Shown piece after piece: positions 1 through 6,569 of a stretch of DNA of 15,642 nucleotides. The stretch comes from an uncultured Collinsella sp. (GTDB lineage Bacteria > Actinomycetota > Coriobacteriia > Coriobacteriales > Coriobacteriaceae): NCBI GenBank assembly GCA_937981515.1, contig CALJNY010000230.1, positions 1 to 15,642 on the forward strand. The letters are read 5' to 3'. Position 1 is the stretch's first letter; each line of letters opens with the position of its first letter. A model generated the notes under the pieces. That model did not search any database and was not told the origin of the DNA. It worked only from the letters and a program-made list of their open reading frames with translations. The translations under genes were made by a program, and so were the position numbers.

Positions 1-176
1 ATACGGGTGCATCATCGACGTCTTCAATTCAGAAGATATCAGTGCGGAATGTTTTCAAAACCAAGCCCGGTCCCGGCCTGCGGTAACGTTGCTGGCGGTT
101 CTTGGGCATCGCTTGCTGGCGGGGTTCCTTGTCTGAGTTGGACTTAGTTGGTGGGGCCACTGGTCCCGGTCGCTGT

Positions 177-195
177 CCCGCGCCTTTGGCGCGGG
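177..195. repeat. TTT-loop hairpin
   Basis: CCCGCGCC (177-184) and GGCGCGGG (188-195) are perfect 8-base complements around a TTT loop. A second palindrome, AGGCGCGCCT (196-205), follows at once. There is no T-run on either side, so a rho-independent terminator is not supported. The design matches the hairpin at 315-333, which suggests a small repeat type. Confidence 0.6.
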
Positions 196-212
196 AGGCG
201 CGCCTCTTTGGG

Positions 213-306
213 AACGAAGAGATAGCTCAGCTGTGATGGCGTCGCGCACCGAATGCTCCACTTTGGACTGCGTCGGACTCGTTGTTGTTCGAATCCCCTA
301 TCCCCC
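213..306 (+). pseudogene. tRNA-like relic (decayed)
   Basis: A D-arm-like TAGCTCAGCTG (223-233) and a T-loop-like GTTCGAATCCC (287-297) sit at the spacing of a tRNA with a long variable arm. They are followed by TATCCCC (299-305), which would fit an acceptor strand. The pairings mostly fail: the acceptor forms about 4 of 7 pairs against 216-222, the T-stem about 2 of 5, and I find no acceptable anticodon stem. It is therefore at best a remnant, such as one left by integration next to a tRNA, and it could be chance. Confidence 0.25.
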
Positions 307-314
307 TTTCGCTG

Positions 315-333
315 GTTCGCGCTTTGCGCGAAC
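315..333. repeat. TTT-loop hairpin downstream of DtxR-type gene
   Basis: GTTCGCGC (315-322) and GCGCGAAC (326-333) pair perfectly around TTT. An outer C5/G5 stem (302-306 with 345-349) can close around it. It begins about 20 bases past the stop of the minus-strand DtxR-type gene, so it may protect or end that transcript, but there is no T-run to make it a classical terminator. Confidence 0.55.
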
Positions 334-353
334 TCCGCGCTCCTGGGGGTCAA

Positions 354-743
354 TTAGGCTTCCGTTGTTGCGCCGGCCGCATCTTCCCGTCCCAACATCG
401 CCCTCAGCTTCTCGAAGCTCTCCTCACTCAGGCAGTGCTCCATGTGGCAGCCCTCTTGCGACGCGACATCCGCCGAAACACCGGCTTCCTCGAGCAGCCG
501 CGCGAAAAAGCAGTGGCGCTCCCACATTTGGCGAGCGACCTCCAGACCACGTTCCGTCAGATGAACGTCGCGCTTGCCCATTTCGACATAGCCGCTGCTC
601 TCCAGTGTCGCCATGGCTTTAGAGACGCTCGCCTTGGTCACGCCCAAGTATTCGGCGACGTCGATTGAGCGCACCATGCCTTGGCGCTCCGAGAGCACAT
701 AAATAGATTCGAGATAGTCTTCTCCGGATTCCCGTAGGGCCAT
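354..743 (-). CDS. DtxR/MntR-family metal-dependent transcriptional repressor
   Basis: This 129-residue protein represses metal uptake (manganese or iron) genes when loaded with metal. Residues 1-70 form a winged helix-turn-helix with the family start GEDYLESIY; residues 71-115 form the dimerisation and metal-binding part. All expected ligands are visible: D9, E12, H77, C99, E102 and H103. The motif C-x-x-E-H carries cysteine at the position where DtxR has C102 and MntR has glutamate, so the metal cannot be assigned from this alone. There is no C-terminal SH3-like domain, which makes it MntR-sized. The ATG at 743 has an AAAGG ribosome site 8-12 bases upstream. No transporter gene is adjacent, so its targets lie elsewhere. 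A DtxR-box-like half site lies just upstream and hints at autoregulation. Confidence 0.93.
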   Translation of the reverse strand: MALRESGEDYLESIYVLSERQGMVRSIDVAEYLGVTKASVSKAMATLESSGYVEMGKRDVHLTERGLEVARQMWERHCFFARLLEEAGVSADVASQEGCHMEHCLSEESFEKLRAMLGREDAAGATTEA

Positions 744-764
744 GGGCCGCCTTTCGCGATGATT

Positions 765-782
765 GTTAGTTAGCCTTTGGAT
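765..782. promoter_or_regulatory. Possible DtxR-type operator
   Basis: GTTAGCCT (769-776) matches one half and the centre of the DtxR box core (AGGTTAGCCTAACCT). The second half is poor (TTGG instead of AACC). It lies about 25-40 bases upstream of the metal-regulator start codon, where an autoregulatory operator would be expected. Only one half matches, so this is weak. Confidence 0.25.
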
Positions 783-898
783 ACTTTCCTTGGCTTACTT
801 TACCGCAAAAGTTTCCCATGTCTTACTACGTTGTTTAAAAGTTAACCGTGTTTCACAAAATGCGCGGGGCAAGCAGGGCGACACGGTACGCAACGTAC

Positions 899-946
899 AA
901 GGAATGTCCCCAACTGCCGGCAGAAAAGGAACGTCCCCAAGTGCCG
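899..946. repeat. Tandem pair of GGGGAC-type repeats
   Basis: Two 21-base copies (899-919 and 926-946) differ at 3 positions and have a period of 27. On the minus strand each contains TTGGGGACRTTCCTT. They start 10 bases beyond the stop of the Cof-type phosphatase gene, in its transcription direction. There is no coding potential and no T-run. The form resembles REP-like sequences scattered between bacterial genes, and the GGGGAC core recurs in the inverted pair at 3640-3737. Confidence 0.65.
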
Positions 947-955
947 AATACGCAG

Positions 956-1726
956 CTACACCAGGCCAAAGTGCTTGGCGGCGTTGTAGATACCGTCATC
1001 GTCCACGGCGGTCGTAACGTAGGTCGCCGCGGCCTTCACCGTGTCCTGTGCGTTGCCCATGGCCACGCTCGTGCCCACGGCAGAAAACATCGACAGGTCG
1101 TTCTCGCCGTCGCCAAAGGCGATCGCCTCGCTTGCATCGATGCCCAGGCGCTCCAGCGTCGCTGCCACGCCCAGGTCCTTGCCGCCGTTGGCCGGAATAA
1201 TGTCGCAGAACAGATCGCACCAGCGCGTAGTGAGCGAATGCGCCACAGCGTCGGTCACGATATGCTCGTCGGCCGGATCCACAAAGGCGCAGAACTGGTA
1301 AACCGGCGCATCGAAGGCGTGCTCGAACGGCTCCTCGTGGTAGACAATCCCCGCGTTGCTGCCGGCCGTCACCACGCGCTCGGACAGGCGGTTCACAAAC
1401 GAGTTCTTGCCCTGCATGCACAGCGAGTCATAGCGCCCCTGCGCCACCTGGTCCACAATCACCGCAACGTCGCCCGGGTCAATCGGGCAGCTACGGTAGA
1501 CGCCCTCGGCATCAAAGCAGTGCTGGCCCGAAAGCGTAATGTACGCATCCCAACCCAAGTTGAACAGCCAATCGGGCATCTGGTAGGTCGGGCGACCCGT
1601 GGCGATCACGCACGCAATCCCCTGCTCGTGAAAGCTGTCGAGCACCTGCTGCGCCGACGCCGGAATCCGGTGGGTCTTAAAGCTCAGCAGCGTGCCGTCG
1701 ATATCGAAAAACGCGGCTCTGATCAT
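956..1726 (-). CDS. Cof-type HAD-IIB family phosphatase
   Basis: This 256-residue cytosolic hydrolase is of the Cof/YidA type and dephosphorylates small phosphorylated metabolites such as sugar phosphates or flavin/pyridoxal cofactors; the exact substrate cannot be read from sequence. HAD motif I is DIDGT (nucleophile D8, acid/base D10), motif II is ATGR (T43), motif III is K183, and motif IV is GDGEND (D206, D210). A long cap inserted between motifs II and III (about 85-180) marks subfamily IIB. The ATG lies 6 bases after the ABC-F stop codon, and a GAGGAG ribosome site overlaps the last ABC-F codons, so the two are very probably co-transcribed and translationally coupled. Length and motifs are normal for the family. 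Confidence 0.94.
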   Translation of the reverse strand: MIRAAFFDIDGTLLSFKTHRIPASAQQVLDSFHEQGIACVIATGRPTYQMPDWLFNLGWDAYITLSGQHCFDAEGVYRSCPIDPGDVAVIVDQVAQGRYDSLCMQGKNSFVNRLSERVVTAGSNAGIVYHEEPFEHAFDAPVYQFCAFVDPADEHIVTDAVAHSLTTRWCDLFCDIIPANGGKDLGVAATLERLGIDASEAIAFGDGENDLSMFSAVGTSVAMGNAQDTVKAAATYVTTAVDDDGIYNAAKHFGLV

Positions 1727-1732
1727 CCTCGT

Positions 1733-3592
1733 CTACTCCTCGCCCTCGAGCTTTTCGCTCGCCTCGAGCCACGCCATCTCCAGCTCGTCCATGGCGGCGT
1801 GAGCCTCGTCGATCTTTGCCTGCTGCTCGCCGAGCGCCGTATAGTTGGTGGGATCGACCTGGGCCATCGCGGCCTCGGCCTCCTCCACGCGGGCGCGCTG
1901 CGTCTCCATCTTGCGCTCGAGTGAGCTCACCTCGCGGCGGAGCTTCTGGCGCTCGGCGTTGGAAAGACCGTTGGGCTGCCCGCTCGTCTTGGGCTTCTCG
2001 GCCGCAACCGCTGCGGCACCGGTGTCGAACGTGCCGGTCTTGGCGCTCGGCGCGCCCACTGGCTCGCCCTCGGCTGTAGCGTTGCACAGGCGCAGGTACT
2101 GGTCCACGCCGCCGGGCATATGCGTCAGATGGCCGTCGAGCAGCGCCCACTGCTGGTCGGTCACGCGCTCCATCAAAAAGCGGTCGTGCGTCACCAGGAT
2201 CAGCGTGCCGGGCCAGCCGTCGAGCAGGTCCTCGACAATCGCGAGCATATCGGTATCCAGGTCGTTGCCGGGCTCGTCCAGGATGAGCACGTTGGGCTCG
2301 TCCAGGATTGTCAGGAGCAGCGACAGGCGACGGCGCTGGCCGCCCGAAAGATCGCCGATGCGGCTCCAGAGCTGCTGCGTCGTAAAGCCCAGGCGCTCGC
2401 AAAGCTTCTCGGGCGAGGTCTCCTTGCCGTCGATGACGTAGTACTTCTTATAGTTGCTCAACACCTCGCGGATCGTGTCGCCCATGTAGGGCTCGAGCTC
2501 CTCGAGCTGCTGCGACAGCACGCCAAAGCGCACCGTCTGGCCGATCTTCACGCGACCGCGCGTGGGTTCAATCTTGCCCTGGATCACGTCGAGCAGCGTG
2601 GACTTGCCGGCGCCGTTCTCGCCCAAAAGACCATAGCGGTCGCCCGCGCCAATAAGCCAGGTCACGTCGGAAAGCACCTGCTTGGGTGCGCCATCGGTAT
2701 CCGCATAGCCGGCGTCCACGTCGACCACATCGATGACCTGCTTGCCCAAGCGGCTCACGGCCAGGCGCTTGAGCTCCAGCTCGTCGCGCACGGGCGGCAC
2801 GTCGGCGATCAGCTCGCGAGCAGCATCCACGCGAAATTTGGGCTTGGTGGAACGAGCCTGGGCGCCGCGGCTCAGCCATGCGAGCTCCTTGCGCGCCATG
2901 TTGCGGCGGCGCTCCTCGGTGACGGCGGCCATGCGGTCGCGCTCCACGCGCTGCAGGATGTAGGCCGAGTAGCCGCCCTCGAAGGGGTCGACCTGGCCGT
3001 CGTGAACCTCCCACATGCTGGTGCAGACCTCGTCCAAGAACCAGCGATCGTGCGTGACCACGAGCATGGCGCCCTGACCGCGCTGCCAGCGGGCCTTTAA
3101 GTGACGCGCGAGCCAGTTGATGGTGCGCATGTCCAAGTGGTTGGTAGGCTCGTCGAGCATGAGCACGTCGTAGTCGCCGATCAGCAGGCGCGCAAGGTCC
3201 ACGCGACGGCGCTGGCCGCCCGAGAGCTCGCCCACCGTGCCCTCCCAGGGCACATCGCTAATAAGACCGGCCAGGATCTGGCGCGTGCGGGGGCTCGACG
3301 CCCACTCGTACTCGGGCGTGTCGCCGACGACGGCACGGTGCACGGTATCGGTGTCAACAAGCTGGTCCTTTTGGCCGAGCAGACCGATCGTGGTGCCTCG
3401 GCGGTGCGTCACGCGGCCGTCGTCGGGCTCCAGCGTGCCGGCGAGCACGCTCAGCAGCGTCGACTTGCCGTCGCCGTTTTTGCCGACGATGCCAATACGG
3501 TCGCCCTCGCCCACGCCGAGCGTTACGCTATCGAAAACATGCTTGGTGGGAAACTCTAGGCTGACGGAATCGCATCCCAAAAGAATCGCCAT
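1733..3592 (-). CDS. ABC-F family ATPase (Uup-like)
   Basis: This soluble protein has two ABC domains and no membrane segments, as in ABC-F factors that act on the ribosomal E site. Domain 1 has Walker A 37-45 (GKNGDGKST), signature LSGGQ 123-127 and Walker B/D-loop LDEPTNHLD. Domain 2 has Walker A 324-332, LSGGQ 415-419 and LDEPGNDLD, where glycine replaces the usual threonine. The linker (about 200-285) is charged and helical. A coiled-coil tail (about 545-618) follows a low-complexity spacer, as in Uup, whose tail binds nucleic acid. The frame is open to 3649, but the ATG at 3592 (619 residues) is chosen because GAAGGAG precedes it at good spacing and the protein starts as the family does (MAILLGCDSVSLEF). 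It forms an operon with the phosphatase downstream. An antibiotic-resistance role is possible but not indicated. Confidence 0.94.
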   Translation of the reverse strand: MAILLGCDSVSLEFPTKHVFDSVTLGVGEGDRIGIVGKNGDGKSTLLSVLAGTLEPDDGRVTHRRGTTIGLLGQKDQLVDTDTVHRAVVGDTPEYEWASSPRTRQILAGLISDVPWEGTVGELSGGQRRRVDLARLLIGDYDVLMLDEPTNHLDMRTINWLARHLKARWQRGQGAMLVVTHDRWFLDEVCTSMWEVHDGQVDPFEGGYSAYILQRVERDRMAAVTEERRRNMARKELAWLSRGAQARSTKPKFRVDAARELIADVPPVRDELELKRLAVSRLGKQVIDVVDVDAGYADTDGAPKQVLSDVTWLIGAGDRYGLLGENGAGKSTLLDVIQGKIEPTRGRVKIGQTVRFGVLSQQLEELEPYMGDTIREVLSNYKKYYVIDGKETSPEKLCERLGFTTQQLWSRIGDLSGGQRRRLSLLLTILDEPNVLILDEPGNDLDTDMLAIVEDLLDGWPGTLILVTHDRFLMERVTDQQWALLDGHLTHMPGGVDQYLRLCNATAEGEPVGAPSAKTGTFDTGAAAVAAEKPKTSGQPNGLSNAERQKLRREVSSLERKMETQRARVEEAEAAMAQVDPTNYTALGEQQAKIDEAHAAMDELEMAWLEASEKLEGEE

Positions 3593-3636
3593 ATGCCCTG
3601 CTCCTTCGTAGAAATTCAACGTTGTCCATGATAGCG

Positions 3637-3737
3637 AAAACCACCACAAAGGGGACAGGCACCTTCGTGGTGGTTTTGGGCAGGCGCCTCGTTATTCGAA
3701 AAACCACCACGAAGGTGCCTGTCCCCTTTGTGGTGGT
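3637..3737. repeat. Perfect 38-base inverted pair of hairpin repeats
   Basis: Bases 3640-3677 and 3700-3737 are exact reverse complements over 38 bases, separated by 22. Each arm is also a hairpin by itself: in the left copy AAAACCACCAC (3637-3647) pairs with GTGGTGGTTTT (3667-3677) around a 19-base loop that carries GGGGACAGGCACC. The unit therefore can fold either as two small hairpins or as one long one. It lies between the pst operon terminator and the ABC-F start (its edge is about 45 bases from the ATG), so it is in or upstream of the ABC-F leader. It resembles paired REP units (BIME-like). Confidence 0.85.
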
Positions 3738-3754
3738 CGGTCTGGCAGTAACGC

Positions 3755-3791
3755 AAAAAGGCGGGCCATCTCCCGCAAGAGATGACCCGCC
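3755..3791 (-). terminator. Rho-independent terminator of the pst operon
   Basis: Read on the minus strand, a 13-base stem (3779-3791 with 3760-3772, one mismatch) closes around a 6-base loop and is followed directly by TTTTT (3759-3755). It starts 57 bases after the pstB stop codon. Stem, loop and T-run are all standard, and it ends the pstSCAB transcript before the inverted repeat and the ABC-F promoter region. Confidence 0.9.
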
Positions 3792-3847
3792 CCTCCAATC
3801 AGTCCCGTGGCGACCGTGGCCGCCGCGGGCCTCAAGCATGTCCCGGA

Positions 3848-4720
3848 CTAGGAGAACATGCCGGTGAGGTAATCATTCAGCCGCTGATCCTTGGGCCGTT
3901 GGAAAATCTCGTCAGTCTCGTCGTACTCGACCATATCGCCCATGTAGAAGAACGCCGTGCGGTTGGACACACGCGAAGCTTGCTCCATGTTGTGCGTCAC
4001 GATGACGATAGCGCGGTCGGCCACAATCGAAGACATGAGGTCCTCGATCGCCAGCGTCGAGATGGGGTCGAGTGCCGAGCAGGGCTCGTCGAACAGAATC
4101 ACGTCGGGGTTGAGCGCCAGCGTGCGTGCGATGCACAGGCGCTGTTGCTGTCCGCCTGAAAGCGCATAGGCGCTCTTATCGAGCTTGTCCTTGACCTCGT
4201 CCCACAGTGCCGCGCCGCGCAGGCTCTCCTCGACCATGCGGTCGAGCTCGTCGCGGTCGGTAATGCCGTGGCGCTTGGGCGCAAACGTGATGTTGTCGCG
4301 AATGGACTTGCGGAACGGGTTGGGCTGCTGGAACACCATGCCAATGGAACGGCGCAGCTCGTAGGTGTTTTCGGTCTCGGTGTTCACGTTGCGCCCGCGA
4401 TAGTTGATCTCGCCCTCCACGCGGCAGCCGCGAATCTCGCGATTCATGAGGTTGAGGCTACGCAAGAAGGTCGACTTACCGCAGCCCGAAGGCCCGATGA
4501 GCGCCGTGATCTCGCCCTTGTGGAAGTCGAGCGACGTATTGTGCAGCGCATGGTGGTCGCCATAGTACACGTTGACGTCCTTGGTGGAGAGCACGACCTC
4601 GTCGCTCACGGCCTTGCCGCTCACGCGCACGCGCTTCTCGCTCTCCCCCACGCTCGACAGGAAGTCCCGGGTGTCGGACGATGCCGCTTCGGTTGCGGGC
4701 GTTACACTCATCTCGCTCAT
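3848..4720 (-). CDS. pstB: Phosphate ABC transporter ATP-binding protein PstB
   Basis: This is the cytoplasmic ATPase of the high-affinity PstSCAB phosphate importer. Walker A is GPSGCGKS (76-83), the Q-loop is QQPNPF (131-136), the signature is LSGGQ (187-191), Walker B is VILFDEP (207-213), and the switch histidine is H243. The strings FLRSLNLMN and DEPCSALDPIST are typical of PstB. At 290 residues it has an N-terminal extension of roughly 40 residues, rich in serine, threonine and acidic residues, compared with the usual 250-260. Its ATG shares the ATGA overlap with the pstA stop, which indicates translational coupling. It is the last gene of the operon; no phoU follows, and the terminator comes 57 bases later. 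Confidence 0.97.
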   Translation of the reverse strand: MSEMSVTPATEAASSDTRDFLSSVGESEKRVRVSGKAVSDEVVLSTKDVNVYYGDHHALHNTSLDFHKGEITALIGPSGCGKSTFLRSLNLMNREIRGCRVEGEINYRGRNVNTETENTYELRRSIGMVFQQPNPFRKSIRDNITFAPKRHGITDRDELDRMVEESLRGAALWDEVKDKLDKSAYALSGGQQQRLCIARTLALNPDVILFDEPCSALDPISTLAIEDLMSSIVADRAIVIVTHNMEQASRVSNRTAFFYMGDMVEYDETDEIFQRPKDQRLNDYLTGMFS

Positions 4721-5643
4721 TCGGCCGTCATCTTCCTTGCCAGTTGCTTGCCCACAATGCGGGCGATTACGTTAAACAGCAGCACGCAAATCATCAGCAG
4801 TGCAGCGGTGCCCCAGACGATCTGCTGGGCCTCGGGGCTGCCCTCGCCATAGATCTTGTAGATATGCACGGCGAGCGACTCGCCGGGGCGGAACACGTTC
4901 CAGGCGCAGGTAGGGCTCGACAGGTTAAAGCTCAAGAAGTTCAGGCGAACCGGCGAGCTCATGCCCGAGGTAAAGAGCAGCGCCGCGGCCTCGCCAAAGA
5001 CGCGGCCGGCCGAAAGCACGATGCCAGTCACGATGGCGGGCATGGCCTCGGGGATCAGGATGTGCAGCGTGGCCTCCCAGCGGGTGAGGCCCATAGCCAG
5101 ACACGCATCGCGCTGGGCCTGCGGCACGTCCTCGAGCGCCTGTTGGATCACGCGCACCAGGATGGGGATATTGAACATGGTGAGCGCGACGGCGCCGGAG
5201 ATGATGGAGTACTTCCAGCCCAGCTGCACCGAGAACACCAGAAAACCGAACATGCCGACGACGATGGAAGGCAGCGAGGACAGCGTCTCGATAGCGGTGG
5301 AGGCGATGTCGCGGATGGGTCCGTCGGGTGCGTACTCAACCAAAAAGACCGCGCCGCCCAGGCTGATGGGCACCGAGATGATCAGGGTGATCAGCAGCAG
5401 ATAGAACGAGTCGAACAGCTGATAGAGCACGCCGCCCTGGGTTCCGTTGGCGCGCGCGGGCTGCGTGAGAAAGCCCGGCTGGAACAGCGTCGAGATGCCC
5501 TCGAGCAGGATATAGGCCACCATGGAGACGACAATGAGCATGACGATGGCGACGATCGCCGTCAACACGCCCGTGGCGATGCGGTCCTGTTTTTGGACGC
5601 GCCCGAGTCTCGCCTCGTCGATATGGATGCGCGTGCTAGCCAC
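4717..5643 (-). CDS. pstA: Phosphate ABC transporter permease PstA
   Basis: This is one of the two inner-membrane permeases of the phosphate importer, 308 residues. I see six hydrophobic spans (about 24-48, 77-102, 122-140, 147-166, 203-226 and 276-296). The cytoplasmic EAA coupling loop that docks on PstB is at about 179-202 (ACLAMGLTRWEATLHILIP), and the family string GRVFGEAAAL follows. The start is GTG at 5643, overlapping the last 8 bases of pstC; a purine-rich GGGGGCGAAGG precedes it inside pstC. The 3' end overlaps pstB by four bases (ATGA). Nothing is missing compared with the family. Confidence 0.96.
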   Translation of the reverse strand: MASTRIHIDEARLGRVQKQDRIATGVLTAIVAIVMLIVVSMVAYILLEGISTLFQPGFLTQPARANGTQGGVLYQLFDSFYLLLITLIISVPISLGGAVFLVEYAPDGPIRDIASTAIETLSSLPSIVVGMFGFLVFSVQLGWKYSIISGAVALTMFNIPILVRVIQQALEDVPQAQRDACLAMGLTRWEATLHILIPEAMPAIVTGIVLSAGRVFGEAAALLFTSGMSSPVRLNFLSFNLSSPTCAWNVFRPGESLAVHIYKIYGEGSPEAQQIVWGTAALLMICVLLFNVIARIVGKQLARKMTAE

Positions 5644-6544
5644 GAGCCTTCGCCCCCTTGCGGCCGATAAGGTGAATGATCAGGATGAAGATGAGGCTCA
5701 TGCCCATCAGCAGCAGACCGAGCGCCCACAGGACGTCGTCCTGGGCCGAGCCCTCAGCATAGACCGCCATAGACGTGGTGAGCGTGGTGGTGATGGTGGA
5801 CGCCGGCGACAGCAGCGACGTCGGCATGGCCTCGATACCGCCGATAACCATGCGCACGGCGAGCGTTTCGCCAAAGGCGCGGGTCATGCCAAGGATGACC
5901 GCAGTCATGAGCGATGGCATGGCGGACTTGAGCACCACGTGCCAGATGGTCTGCCAGCGGGTGTAGCCCAGCGCGAGCGAACCCTGACGGTAGCTATCGG
6001 GCACGGCACGCAGGCCATCGACCGAAAGCGTAGTCATAGTCGGCAGGATCATGACGGCTAGCACGATGGCGCCGGGCAAGATGCCCAGACCCGTGCTCAC
6101 ATGGAAAACGCTCTTCATAAGGCCGACAACCACGTGAAAGCCGATCAAGCCAAAGACGACCGAGGGAATGCCGGTCAAAAGCTCAATAAGCGGCTGAAAG
6201 ACCTTGGAACCAAACTTAGGCTGGATCTCGACCGCAAAGATGGCAGAGCCGATGGCGATGGGCAGCGCGATAAGCGTGGAGAGCACCATGACCGCAAACG
6301 AGGTGACGATCAGGGGCAGGGCGCCGGTATAAGGCAGGCCGTTTTCGGCCGTGTTGGCCAGGTCCCACTTGGTGCCGGTAAAGAACTCGACGACCGAGAC
6401 GCCGTCCTTGATAAAAGCCGAGAGGCCCTTTTGGGCGACCATGAAGATAAGCGCGGCAACGACAAGCGTCACGAGCGCTACGCACGCGCCCGTGACGCCT
6501 AGACCCACGTTCTCAAGGTCGCGCTTTGGCAGCTGTTTTGCCAT
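5636..6544 (-). CDS. pstC: Phosphate ABC transporter permease PstC
   Basis: This is the second membrane permease of the phosphate importer, 302 residues, paired with PstA. The hydrophobic spans lie at about 13-38, 73-105, 118-145, 152-172, 210-232 and 272-294. The EAA coupling loop is at about 188-210 (GSLALGYTRWQTIWHVVL), followed by TRAFGETLAV, which is diagnostic of PstC/PstA proteins. The large periplasmic loop between the first two spans (about 40-72) is where PstS would dock. The ATG at 6544 has an AAAGG ribosome site about 9 bases upstream, and lies 25 bases after the pstS stop. The operon order S-C-A-B is the standard one. Confidence 0.96.
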   Translation of the reverse strand: MAKQLPKRDLENVGLGVTGACVALVTLVVAALIFMVAQKGLSAFIKDGVSVVEFFTGTKWDLANTAENGLPYTGALPLIVTSFAVMVLSTLIALPIAIGSAIFAVEIQPKFGSKVFQPLIELLTGIPSVVFGLIGFHVVVGLMKSVFHVSTGLGILPGAIVLAVMILPTMTTLSVDGLRAVPDSYRQGSLALGYTRWQTIWHVVLKSAMPSLMTAVILGMTRAFGETLAVRMVIGGIEAMPTSLLSPASTITTTLTTSMAVYAEGSAQDDVLWALGLLLMGMSLIFILIIHLIGRKGAKARG

Positions 6545-6569
6545 TGCAAACCTTTCCGGGGGCGATTAC

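Larger units (their letters stand above)
1..353. other. Gene-poor region with hairpins
   Basis: I see no convincing gene here. A short plus-strand frame is open from base 2 to a TGA at 134-136 and could be the tail of a gene entering from the left, but nothing in it is recognisable. The two minus-strand frames that cross 55-353 read like antisense of a tRNA-like sequence rather than a protein. The stretch holds two strong TTT-loop hairpins (177-195 and 315-333) and a decayed tRNA-like sequence. It lies downstream of the DtxR-type gene on that gene's strand. Confidence 0.5.

Noticed and set aside
213..306. Functional tRNA gene
   Set aside because: Acceptor, T and anticodon stems do not pair well enough; only the consensus loop strings match.
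144..353. Minus-strand frame of 69 codons in the left intergenic region
   Set aside because: Its product contains GFE- and QLSYL-type strings that arise from antisense reading of tRNA-like DNA; it is not a real protein.
899..946. CRISPR repeats
   Set aside because: There are only two units with a 6-base gap and no spacers; no cas gene lies in the window.
848..1924. Long plus-strand open frame (358 codons) over the Cof-type phosphatase
   Set aside because: It is antisense to a gene with full HAD motifs, its product is rich in H/R/V/L without domains, and there is no ribosome site; it is a high-GC shadow.
2120..3100. Long plus-strand open frame (326 codons) over the ABC-F gene
   Set aside because: It runs opposite the Walker and signature motifs of the real gene, has no recognisable domain, and its length is explained by GC-rich codon bias.
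3528..3839. Minus-strand frames across the 38-base inverted pair
   Set aside because: They simply translate the repeat and the terminator hairpin, and lie upstream of the true ABC-F start.
4681..5670. Long plus-strand open frame (329 codons) over pstA
   Set aside because: Its composition (D/H/Q/G rich) is the antisense of membrane-protein codons, with no start context; pstA is certain.
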